From an uncultured Flavihumibacter sp. (GTDB lineage: Bacteria; Bacteroidota; Bacteroidia; Chitinophagales; Chitinophagaceae): a DNA stretch of 32,973 bases. The DNA lies in NCBI GenBank assembly GCA_946482545.1, contig CAMLRX010000049.1:1-32973 (forward strand). Direction: 5' to 3'. The position numbers and the translations under genes were made by a program. Under the pieces are notes generated by a model. That model did not search any database, was not told the DNA's origin, and saw only the letters and a list, made by a program, of their open reading frames with translations. Below are positions 17,463-25,512 of this stretch, in pieces; the first letter of the stretch is position 1, and each line of letters opens with the position of its first letter.

Positions 17463-17923
17463 TTATCCTATTGGATTTATTTTATAAGAAGACTGGATGC
17501 TGTAAGACACATCATACGTCGATATATATCGACGGTTTAAAAGTATAATCCTTTTTGAGCGCATCAATAATTTTTGAATTTTGTATAACTATTATCAAAG
17601 AAAAAATTATATAGTTTATTGAAAGTTATTATTTTTTTTAGGGTTGACACTTATTATGGTGCTGTGTATTGTATTGCTTTGGTAGAGCCGACGATTTAGT
17701 CAGTGTAGGTGTTTATTTGGTGCCGTCATTTACAACAAATGCCGTCTCGTCTGGTACAAAATATGCGCCTGCCCCGGCTGCCAGGAGATAGCCGAAATGC
17801 TCAGGACCGTTAAAAAAGGTGGTAGATGGCGATATTACACAGTTCGTCGGAATAGGGGTCGTTCCATTCTTCGTGGAAGGTTTTGGAAAAGTTTAGGGTT
17901 GTCAATGGCTGCTGCATGGGTGT
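17463..17923. other. 461-bp non-coding stretch with a perfect 18-bp palindrome
   Basis: No intact gene is seen. CGTCGATATATATCGACG at 17517-17534 is a perfect 18-bp palindrome, 55 bp upstream of the pseudogene remnant's 5' end. On the minus strand an open stretch ends at a TAA at 17713-17715 and encodes pieces such as NGPEHFGYLLAAGAGAYFVP and DETAFVVNDGTK. It lacks a start and I cannot assign it to a family; it may be another gene remnant. The part around 17560-17650 is strongly AT-rich. Confidence 0.45.
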
Positions 17924-18320
17924 TTAGTGGGGTGCCGTAGTATCATTTTTTTTAACCGCCCTGATGCACAGGAACGCAGAGAAGTTGCTGAGTTCCTCAA
18001 AGTGCCTGGGGCCTGCGCGTTGAAATGCTTCGGTGGGGAGGGGGCAGGATCGTGTCGATGCGAAAGCCGTTCGCGGTCAGGGGTTGGATGCACTTGCCCA
18101 AAGGTCTCCTGTAACTGTTCACCACTGCTGGTTCCCCGAAACCTTTCCAGTTACACTGGACGGATTCCACCTCGAAATACTTGCCGGAGTTGAAGAAAAT
18201 GTATTCGAAGAAAGGGTGTTCGATGGAGATGACGAGTGTTCCGCCCGGCTTCGGCACCCGGTGAAACTCGCGGATGGTAAAGTTCCAGTCCTCAATATAA
18301 TGCAGCGCGAGTGCGCAGTT
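17924..18320 (-). pseudogene. Truncated, frameshifted class I SAM methyltransferase
   Basis: The minus strand encodes the C-terminal half of a SAM-dependent methyltransferase: LALHYIEDW, PKPGGTLVISIEHPFFEY, FGEPAVVNSYRRPLGK and LTANGFRIDTIL. The frame then breaks in the run GGGGAGGGGG (18035-18044 on the plus strand). One base of shift restores LPTEAFQRAGPRHFEEL and FLCIRAVKKND, down to a TAA at 17924-17926. The N-terminal part with the glycine-rich SAM-binding motif is missing: only about 100 bp separate the remnant from the DUF3667 gene. Intact relatives are roughly 240 aa and about 130 remain. The homopolymer shift alone could be a sequencing error, but the missing N-terminus still marks it as broken. 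Confidence 0.72.
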
Positions 18321-18423
18321 TGAATGGCAAAATAAGACATTCGGGTAGAATAGTCTATCGTCTGTATGGGTTACCTGGCAAAGGATGATGAGCCGTTGGC
18401 GTGTAAACCTTGCGCCGGTCTCT

Positions 18424-19218
18424 TTATTTTGGTTTAATATATTCTAATGCCTGGGGCCCCTTTAATAAAGAAATAATTACCCCGATAATTCCTGCCAATA
18501 TAATGATGATCAAATACGTCGCGATCGTTAAACCCAACACCGCCAATACCTTTAATAGTATTGATTTCATTGACCTTTCCCTGTAGAACGCCCTGAAGAA
18601 CCAGAACAATATTGGCGGAACAAGTAAAACTGAAAACTGGGTCATTTTAAAGAAAATGCCTGGTGAGTGTCTGAAAAAAAACATGAGCGGGTAAACTAAA
18701 ATAATGCTCACCAATGTATAAAAAGACAAAATATAGGCGTTCATCACCACATGCTCATAATAATTGTTACCCCATTTCCTGAACGCAATTTTTGTAATAA
18801 GCGCAAATAATGGAATGTAAATCAACATGAGTATTGAGTTGTAGCTTGACATGAACGTCATCATATCTGCCATTAACTTCGAATTCACATGTATCTGCGC
18901 AAAATAGTCGCTTAGCACTTCTTTAAAGTTCAACACTTTAAAAGAAATAAAGGTGGAAATACCACTCAATACAAATACCAGTAATATTGGCTTATAGTGG
19001 TTTACCCTGTTGCCATCAATAAATTCACGGGCTGTTTTACCAGGGTTTTTCAGCGTACTTTTTATAGAATAGAGCAATCCCTTATTGGTGTGAAAAATAG
19101 TGTATTGCAGTTCATCCCAAATGTATTTTCTGTCAATTCGTTTGTATTTTTTCTGCCCGCATTTCCCACAAAAATTCTCTGTTACCTGGTTGGCACAGTT
19201 TAAACAAGTTTCCGCCAT
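18424..19218 (-). CDS. DUF3667 zinc-ribbon membrane protein
   Basis: This 264-aa protein starts with a zinc-ribbon, CLNC (Cys5, Cys8) and CGKC (Cys17, Cys20). It continues with the DUF3667 signature LQYTIFHTNKGLLYSIK and NPGKTAREFIDGNRVNHYKPI. About five hydrophobic segments then follow. The family is widespread in Bacteroidota and has no established function. The cytoplasmic N-terminal ribbon may bind a partner or nucleic acid, which is inference. It starts 1 bp after the stop of the 82-aa membrane protein gene, so the two are co-transcribed. Confidence 0.85.
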   Translation of the reverse strand: MAETCLNCANQVTENFCGKCGQKKYKRIDRKYIWDELQYTIFHTNKGLLYSIKSTLKNPGKTAREFIDGNRVNHYKPILLVFVLSGISTFISFKVLNFKEVLSDYFAQIHVNSKLMADMMTFMSSYNSILMLIYIPLFALITKIAFRKWGNNYYEHVVMNAYILSFYTLVSIILVYPLMFFFRHSPGIFFKMTQFSVLLVPPILFWFFRAFYRERSMKSILLKVLAVLGLTIATYLIIIILAGIIGVIISLLKGPQALEYIKPK

Positions 19219-19219
19219 T

Positions 19220-19468
19220 TTAGTTGGTATTTCTGGATTTGATTTCTTTTTTTACGTCCTGGTAGTTTTTCAGATTCATTAAAAAAAGCGGGGTAAACAG
19301 CAGTGGCATTACAGTGAAAAAAGTGAATCCTTTTAGGATGAACCCAAATATGGATGCTCCTGCCATGATTCCGATGAGCACGGCGAAAGCGATGTAGATG
19401 GCTTTTCGTTTTTTTTCTTCAAGCATTAATTCCTGCACCGTAAGTTCAGCTAGTTTTTTTGTCTGCAT
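19220..19468 (-). CDS. Small two-helix membrane protein
   Basis: This 82-aa protein has a short cytoplasmic N-terminus (KLAELTVQELMLEEKKRK), two hydrophobic segments (about 25-45 and 48-66) and a basic C-terminal tail (KNYQDVKKEIKSR). Similar short proteins in Bacteroidota carry the misleading label 'redox-active disulfide protein 2'; there is no cysteine here, so I do not adopt it. The stop lies 1 bp from the start of the DUF3667 gene, implying a shared operon and perhaps a shared membrane role. Confidence 0.72.
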   Translation of the reverse strand: MQTKKLAELTVQELMLEEKKRKAIYIAFAVLIGIMAGASIFGFILKGFTFFTVMPLLFTPLFLMNLKNYQDVKKEIKSRNTN

Positions 19469-19632
19469 GTGTTTTTAAATATTTAGTTTCCTGTCTGAGT
19501 TTTAAAAGTAGATTTTTTTTACTTTTTCCTGAAACTCAAATTAAAATTTGAACACATAAGCTTTTTTCCTATTTAAAAACCTGGAAACGCTCGCCGCAAG
19601 AACTATTGACAACATTAACTGGAATTCATCCC

Positions 19633-22600
19633 TTAATGTTGCTGTATCATTTTTAAGACAAGTGTAATTTCTTTGATGATTGCTTCGCAGAACCCTGTTA
19701 TCTCTTCCGGCTGATGTTCACCCTTGCGCTCCAGTTCATTTGCCATTTCAGCGAGCGTGTACATGCCTGCCGATGCCGCTGTTCCATAAAGCTTGTGTCC
19801 TATTTCTTTTGAGGCATCGCCTGTTGGATGCTCAGACAATCTCTTTAAGGCCTGCATTGATTTTTCCAGCTCACGCTTTGCCGCATCAAGTGTTTCCGCG
19901 AGCGCAACCGGGTCGTCTCCAATATAGGACCGGAGTTTTTGCGGATCGTAATGTTTTTCAGCAGCAGGTGTATCCAGGGTTTCCATTACGGGTCCTTCCT
20001 GGTGGTACAACCATTTGTTCACCACGCCGGCGATGGTATCTGCAATGATGGGTTTCACCAGGAAATCGTTCATGCCTGCGGCAAGGCATTTTTCTTTTTC
20101 CCCCTTCACGTTACCTGCGGTGAGCGCTATGATGGGAACGAGTTTCCCGTTTTCCAGGCTCCTGATCTGCGCAGTGGCATCGTAGCCATTCATTACAGGC
20201 ATCTGAACGTCCATAAGTATAAGGTCGGGTAATCTGTTCCGGCAGAGCGCCACGGCCTGCGCCCCATCAGTGGCTTCCAGGATGGTGGCTGAGGGGGCGA
20301 TGCTGCGTATAATGGTTCTGGCGAGTAGCATGTTCACTGAATTGTCTTCAGCAATCAGGATGGCGCCGCTTACCCCTGTGTTTTCCGTTTCTTTTTCCGG
20401 TTCTGGGGTTTGAAGTGTTTCGTTTGTCCGTAACCGGGAAAGCATACCATAAAGGTCCTGTAGTTTAAGCGGTTTGATCAGTCTTTTCCTGATGTCCAGT
20501 TCTTTGCACCATTGATGAATACTTTGGTCGTCGGAGGAACTGTGGAGCAAAGCGATGGGTTGCTCATCGAAGCTGGGGTAAAAACTTTGCCTGATTTTGC
20601 GCACTGTTTCCAGTCCATCCATATAAGGCATGTGGTAGTCGATGAGGATCACGTCGAACTGTTCCCCTTTGGCGAGGAGTTGGAGTGCTTCAAATCCGTT
20701 GGTGGCTTCGGTTACTTTCATTTGTTTCAGGGCGAGCATCCGGGCAACGATGAGGCGGTTGTGTTCGTTGTCGTCCACCACCAGTACATTCCTGATGTTT
20801 TCGATGCCTGTCCATTCAATGGATTCGCCCTGTTCGGCCCTGAAGACGATGTCGAAGAAGAAGGTGCTGCCTTTTCCGGGCTTACTTTCCAGTTGCAGCC
20901 GACTGTTCATCAGTGCGAGCAACTTATTTGCGATGGTAAGTCCAAGTCCGGTTCCTCCATATCTTTTGGTGGTGGAACTGTCTTCCTGGGTGAATGCGTC
21001 GAATATTTTGTGCTGCCTGTCGGGTTTGATGCCAATGCCTGTATCCCGAACCGCGAAGCGGATGGTGCGCTCGTTGCTGTTGCCACCCATGTCCATGATC
21101 TTCAGTTCTATTTCTCCTTTTTCGGTGAACTTGGCGGCGTTGCTGAGCAGGTTCACCAGGATTTGTTTCAGGCGGATGGCATCGGCATAAATGAACCTTG
21201 GAAGGTCGGTTCCAATGTTAAGGAGCATTTCGAGTCCCTTATACTGAACCTGGTAGGTGATGATATCGCTGGCCTGGCCGCAGAGTTCATAGAGGTCGCA
21301 TTTTTCAATGTCCAGTTCAAGGCGGCCCGCTTCTATCTTCGAAAAATCGAGAATATCGTTAATGGTACTGAGTAGCGCGTTACCGGATTGGTTGATGATG
21401 GAAACGTATTGCCGCTGGGTTTCACTGAGCGGGGTTTTTAAGACCAGGTCGGTGAAGCCGATCACGCCATTGAGCGGGGTTCTGATCTCGTGGCTCATAT
21501 TGGCCAGGAATTCAGATTTGGCCACGTTCGCCTGTTCGGCCTGTTCTTTGGCCAGTTTCAGTTCTTCCCGCTGCTTGATCATGGCGGTGATGTTCTGGGT
21601 AAAAAGCATCATGCCGCCTACTTTTCCATCATGAGTATACCAGGGCCTCATTTCCCAGGTAACATACTGGTCCTCCGGGTCATCTTTCAGCCGGTACACA
21701 TCTTCTTCTTTTCTTTCCACAGCCCCTGCCAGAATTCTTTGGTGCCTGTCTTTACGGTCTTGTGAGAGGTCTGGGAATACATCATAATAAGACATTCCCA
21801 CCACTTCTTTCCCCGCCAGGTGGTAATCGTCTTTCCACCTTTTACTTACGGCGATGAATTGCATGTTTTCATCCACCATCGCTACGGCAGCGGGAGTATG
21901 TTCCACGAATGACGCAAGTCTGCTTTTTTCGTTGATGAGCGCGTTTTCGATGATCCTTTTCTCCGTGATGTCAATAGCTACGCCGAGGTAGCCGGTGATT
22001 TCGCCATCATGGTCTCGGATGGCGGTGGCCACCAGGGATACGGTTCTTTTTTCGCCATTTTTCCTGATATAGGTCCAATCCCTGTTTGCGGACTCCTGGC
22101 CTTTTGTAGCTGTTATAAACACGCTTAGTCCTTCCACCGGCTGCCCAAGTTCTTCAGTGAGTTCGCGGCCACGTTGTACCACTTCTGCGGGATCGTGGAA
22201 GATCGTCGGGGTGTGAATACCCACCATTTCTTCGCTGGTGTACCCGAGCATTTTTTCGGCTCCGGTATTAAATACCGTGATAAGTCCGTTCGGATCGGTG
22301 GCAATGATGCTTACTTCGGAAGCCGCGTTCAACAGATCGTTGAGTTGTTTCTGGGAGCGGCGTATTTCAAGGTCAGCACGTTTCGCGGCGTCTATATCCT
22401 GGAAAGTACCGTACAGTTTTTTGCATACACCCTCTTTCATTTCAGCGCGACCTATCGCTCTTACCCAAAAGTCTCTTCCATTTGCATCTGTTAACTCAAG
22501 TTCCATGTCCCAGGCTGTACCATGGTGCAACGCCAGGTTTACCGCTGTTGCTATGCGTTCTCTGCTTTCTCCTTCTTTGTAAAAATTAATCGCTGTGCTG

Positions 22601-23949
22601 AGATCCGGCTGATAATCTCCGGCCACAGCGTGAATCTCTTTAGTAATGCTGGACCAATAAAGTTTCCTGTTGTCGAGGTCCAGCTCCCATCCACCCACGC
22701 GTGCCATTTCGCTGGTTTGTTCCAGCATCAGCCTGGTGATCCGTAAACTTTCTTCCAGCGCGGCACGCTCAGTAATGTCCACAGCGTTGCCGATTACATA
22801 AGGGGTTGCACCATCGCCCCATTCCAGGATATTATTGAACAGCCATATCTTGGGCGTGCCGTTTTTATGCAGCGTAATCATCTGACCACTGGCGAATCCA
22901 GATCGTTTTATTTCTTCCAGGTAGGCGTGAACATTTTGATGTCTTTCTTCCGGAATAATATCGAAGAGGCTTTGCGGCAGAATTTCCTCCGGTGTATAGC
23001 CCAGGATGCGGGCGCCCGCTGTATTTACAGATAAGAAACGGCCTTCCAGGTCGTGTGTGCACATCAATCCCTGGGAGTTTTCAAAAAAAGCGCGCAGTTT
23101 TCCTTCGCTTTCAGCCAGTTTCGAGGCCCTTTCTTTTTCAAGGGTAATGTCTCTGGCGATGGCGAAGAGGTAACCTGTTTCCGGCTCGGGCGTGGCCACC
23201 CACTGCAGCCAGCGGTAATGCCCGTCAATGCGTTTGAACCGGTGTTGGAAATTCACGGTGGGTTCTCCTGCCGCCAGTTTGGTAAGTTCCGCCTGGGTGG
23301 CATTCAGATCGCTGGGATGCACCAGTTCAAAAAAGGAAGTATGGAGCAGGGTTTGCTCATCCCATCCCAATATAACCGTGAAAGCGGGGTTCACTCTTTT
23401 GAAGAAACCATCTGTTCCAGCAATGCACAAAAGGTCGTTGGAAAGCCGGAACAACATTTCAAAGTGCCTGAACTCTTCTTTCTGCCGCCGTTCCACAATC
23501 AGGTCCATCACTTCTTCCGCCAGGAGTTTCAACGCTTCTTTCTGATCGGGCCGCAGGCGACCAGGTTCCGGCCCCAATACACATAGGGTACCCAGCGCAT
23601 AGCCATTCGGGTCCACCAAAGGCTGGCCGGCATAGAACCTGATGCCAGGTTCATTGAGCACCATATCGTTGCTGCTGAAGCGCTCGTCAACGCGCGCATC
23701 CGGTACCTCCATGATATGGTGGTCCAGAATAGCGTACTGGCAAAAAGCTACTTCCCGGGACGTTTCTTTTACATCAAGTCCGGTTCCTGATTTGATCCAT
23801 TGGCGCTTTTCATCAATCAGTGATACCAGGGAAATGGGTGTTCCGCAGATGAGCGCCGCCAGCCGCGTAATACGATCGAAAGATGCTTCCGGAAGTGTAT
23901 CCAGTATTTTGTATCCGCGTAAGGCCCTGACGCGTTCGGCTTCATGCAT
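19633..23949 (-). CDS. Large hybrid sensor histidine kinase (GAF-PASx5-HisKA-HATPase-REC-REC-Hpt)
   Basis: The product is 1438 aa from the ATG at 23949; a GTG at 23970 would add seven residues. Domains in order are GAF (about 3-158), five PAS/PAC-like units (about 160-275, 280-396, 400-522, 530-665, 668-790), HisKA with phospho-acceptor His820 (FLANMSHEIRTPLNG), HATPase with intact N, G1 and G2 boxes (about 920-1040; NLLSNAAKFT, DTGIGI, GGTGLGL), REC1 with Asp1104 (LIDYHMPYMDG), REC2 with Asp1247 (LMDVQMPVMNG), and Hpt with His1385 (IGHKLYGTAAS). All phosphorelay residues are present. There is no transmembrane helix, so it is probably a cytoplasmic sensor. No separate DNA-binding regulator is adjacent; output may pass from the Hpt to a distant receiver. 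TATATTCG (23986-23993) is a near-consensus -7 box. Confidence 0.92.
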   Translation of the reverse strand: MHEAERVRALRGYKILDTLPEASFDRITRLAALICGTPISLVSLIDEKRQWIKSGTGLDVKETSREVAFCQYAILDHHIMEVPDARVDERFSSNDMVLNEPGIRFYAGQPLVDPNGYALGTLCVLGPEPGRLRPDQKEALKLLAEEVMDLIVERRQKEEFRHFEMLFRLSNDLLCIAGTDGFFKRVNPAFTVILGWDEQTLLHTSFFELVHPSDLNATQAELTKLAAGEPTVNFQHRFKRIDGHYRWLQWVATPEPETGYLFAIARDITLEKERASKLAESEGKLRAFFENSQGLMCTHDLEGRFLSVNTAGARILGYTPEEILPQSLFDIIPEERHQNVHAYLEEIKRSGFASGQMITLHKNGTPKIWLFNNILEWGDGATPYVIGNAVDITERAALEESLRITRLMLEQTSEMARVGGWELDLDNRKLYWSSITKEIHAVAGDYQPDLSTAINFYKEGESRERIATAVNLALHHGTAWDMELELTDANGRDFWVRAIGRAEMKEGVCKKLYGTFQDIDAAKRADLEIRRSQKQLNDLLNAASEVSIIATDPNGLITVFNTGAEKMLGYTSEEMVGIHTPTIFHDPAEVVQRGRELTEELGQPVEGLSVFITATKGQESANRDWTYIRKNGEKRTVSLVATAIRDHDGEITGYLGVAIDITEKRIIENALINEKSRLASFVEHTPAAVAMVDENMQFIAVSKRWKDDYHLAGKEVVGMSYYDVFPDLSQDRKDRHQRILAGAVERKEEDVYRLKDDPEDQYVTWEMRPWYTHDGKVGGMMLFTQNITAMIKQREELKLAKEQAEQANVAKSEFLANMSHEIRTPLNGVIGFTDLVLKTPLSETQRQYVSIINQSGNALLSTINDILDFSKIEAGRLELDIEKCDLYELCGQASDIITYQVQYKGLEMLLNIGTDLPRFIYADAIRLKQILVNLLSNAAKFTEKGEIELKIMDMGGNSNERTIRFAVRDTGIGIKPDRQHKIFDAFTQEDSSTTKRYGGTGLGLTIANKLLALMNSRLQLESKPGKGSTFFFDIVFRAEQGESIEWTGIENIRNVLVVDDNEHNRLIVARMLALKQMKVTEATNGFEALQLLAKGEQFDVILIDYHMPYMDGLETVRKIRQSFYPSFDEQPIALLHSSSDDQSIHQWCKELDIRKRLIKPLKLQDLYGMLSRLRTNETLQTPEPEKETENTGVSGAILIAEDNSVNMLLARTIIRSIAPSATILEATDGAQAVALCRNRLPDLILMDVQMPVMNGYDATAQIRSLENGKLVPIIALTAGNVKGEKEKCLAAGMNDFLVKPIIADTIAGVVNKWLYHQEGPVMETLDTPAAEKHYDPQKLRSYIGDDPVALAETLDAAKRELEKSMQALKRLSEHPTGDASKEIGHKLYGTAASAGMYTLAEMANELERKGEHQPEEITGFCEAIIKEITLVLKMIQQH

Positions 23950-24014
23950 AGTAACTGTATATTGATTCACTCATTTCAAGTACTACGAATATAAAAATTT
24001 CTGGCTGCCGAAGT

Positions 24015-25460
24015 TCATGCTTCCTGCAATTCCTGCTTTACCAGTTCGCTGATCATACCATTAAAAATGAAGTGGTGAAAAGGAAGTACACTGTACCAGT
24101 ATAGTCTTCCCAACAATCCTTTGGGCCTGAAGGTGGCGGTCTGGAACAGGTAATAGCGTTTTTCTTTTTCCATGATCTGGAATTCCAGCCAGGCTTCTCC
24201 CGGAAGTTTCATTTCAGCATACAGCAGCAACCGGCGGTTGATTTTATCGGCAATGATCACCCGCCAGAAATCGAGGGCATCTCCGCGTTCAATCTGAAAT
24301 GCACTGGTGCGACCGCGCCGCAATCCCACACCACCAAATGCTTTATCAATGAAGCCGCGCAGCTTCCAGAGCCGGTTGCCGTAATACCAACCCTGCTCGC
24401 CGCCGATGCGCCATATCTTGTCCAGCACCAGGTCGGGATTCCCGGTGATCTCGCGGTGACGGGTATCTTTAAAACATCCGAAAACAGGGACCTCAATGTT
24501 GTTGATGATGACCGGACTGGTATTGAAAGCGCTGAAAGCATCCTTCCAACTGCTGATCACTTCATTCTGTTCAATTTTCTGAAAAGCCAGTTCCACGGCC
24601 TGTTTGTAAGAAAGCAGTGTAATGCCCAACCGCTCCGCAAGGTTGTTCGGGCGACAGGTAACATTTACTTTCATGCTGTTCACCAGGTTAACGGCCAGCG
24701 GGTAGGAGGTAGAGGTAACGAAATAGAGCCAGTAGCTGGACAGGCGGGGTGTCATTACGGGCAGCGTAATGATATGGCGCTTCAGCCCGCGCACTTCTGC
24801 GAATTGCTCCAGCATTTGTTGGTAAGTGAGGACCTCCGGGCCGCCAATGTCATAATCTTTGTTGAAAGCGGCCTCATCCATAATTACCCCGGTCAGGAAA
24901 GCGATCGCGTTCCGGATGGCCAGCGGCTGGCATTTCGTCCGTAACCATTTTGGGGTGATCATCACCGGTAGCTTCTCCACCAGGTCTCTGATGATCTCGA
25001 AGGAGGAACTGCCCGAACCTACGATAATACCCGCGCGCAACACCGTTACCGGGATACGGCCCGCACGTAAAATATTTTCCACCGCGAAGCGGGAAGAAAG
25101 GTGCTTCGACAACTGATCCGCATTTACAATACCGCTCAGGTAGATCACCTGTTTGCATTGTGTGCCTTCCACAAGTTCCAGGAAAGCCTTCGCCGCCTGT
25201 TGTTCGGCCGCTTCAAAATCAGCGCCTTCCCGCATGGAATGTACGAGGTAAAAAGCCACATCAATAGCTGTAGGAAATTTAAGGTTGGAAACATCTCCTG
25301 AAAAATCCACTTCCAGCACATTGATTTCCTTCCCAGGATAATTAGATTCGAACCTTTGCCTGCTGCGCACACAACAGGTAAGCCTGAATTGCTGTTCCAG
25401 CAATACCGGGATCAGTCTTTGCCCGATGTAGCCATTGGCGCCTGTAACAAGAATATGCAT
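24015..25460 (-). CDS. SDR-type NAD(P)-binding protein fused to DUF2867
   Basis: This 481-aa protein has a Rossmann N-terminal half starting MHILVTGANGYIGQRL (the TGxxGxxG motif at 6-13) of the atypical/extended SDR, NmrA-like type, followed by VAFYLVHSM and QVIYLSGIV. The C-terminal part, about 320-478, is DUF2867 (FRVIIADK-like, LPGEAWLEFQI, FRPKGLLGRLYWYSVLPFHHFIFNGM). The substrate is unknown. It lies 52 bp after the photolyase-like gene and 65 bp before the hybrid kinase on the same strand. Similar SDR-DUF2867 genes are, in my recollection, found near photolyase and TIGR03643 genes in other bacteria, hinting at a light or oxidative stress link. Confidence 0.85.
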   Translation of the reverse strand: MHILVTGANGYIGQRLIPVLLEQQFRLTCCVRSRQRFESNYPGKEINVLEVDFSGDVSNLKFPTAIDVAFYLVHSMREGADFEAAEQQAAKAFLELVEGTQCKQVIYLSGIVNADQLSKHLSSRFAVENILRAGRIPVTVLRAGIIVGSGSSSFEIIRDLVEKLPVMITPKWLRTKCQPLAIRNAIAFLTGVIMDEAAFNKDYDIGGPEVLTYQQMLEQFAEVRGLKRHIITLPVMTPRLSSYWLYFVTSTSYPLAVNLVNSMKVNVTCRPNNLAERLGITLLSYKQAVELAFQKIEQNEVISSWKDAFSAFNTSPVIINNIEVPVFGCFKDTRHREITGNPDLVLDKIWRIGGEQGWYYGNRLWKLRGFIDKAFGGVGLRRGRTSAFQIERGDALDFWRVIIADKINRRLLLYAEMKLPGEAWLEFQIMEKEKRYYLFQTATFRPKGLLGRLYWYSVLPFHHFIFNGMISELVKQELQEA

Positions 25461-25512
25461 ACACCTGTATAACCGTTTAATGCGGGAAATGTTAGCTTTT
25501 CAGGCCACCATT

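Noticed and set aside
17643..17675. TTGACA followed by TATTGT, resembling a sigma-70 promoter
   Set aside because: Bacteroidota primary sigma factors use TTTG/TAnnTTTG boxes, and no intact gene follows on this strand.
18033..18323. 96-aa plus-strand open frame
   Set aside because: It is opposite the methyltransferase remnant, which shows clear family motifs on the minus strand.
14898..18423. tRNA-linked genomic island
   Set aside because: No integrase, excisionase or second copy of the tRNA 3' end longer than 8 bp was found; the amidohydrolase and remnants alone do not prove an island.
19496..19538. AT-rich nested inverted repeat between the hybrid kinase and the 82-aa gene as a terminator
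   Set aside because: The arms (TGAGTTT/AAACTCA and AAAAGTA/TACTTTT) can pair, but the stem has few GC pairs and a mismatched middle, so a terminator call is not supported.
20512..21375. 287-aa open frame on the plus strand within the hybrid kinase
   Set aside because: It is antisense to the kinase core and first receiver domain of the kinase, whose motifs are intact; composition is atypical and no family is visible.
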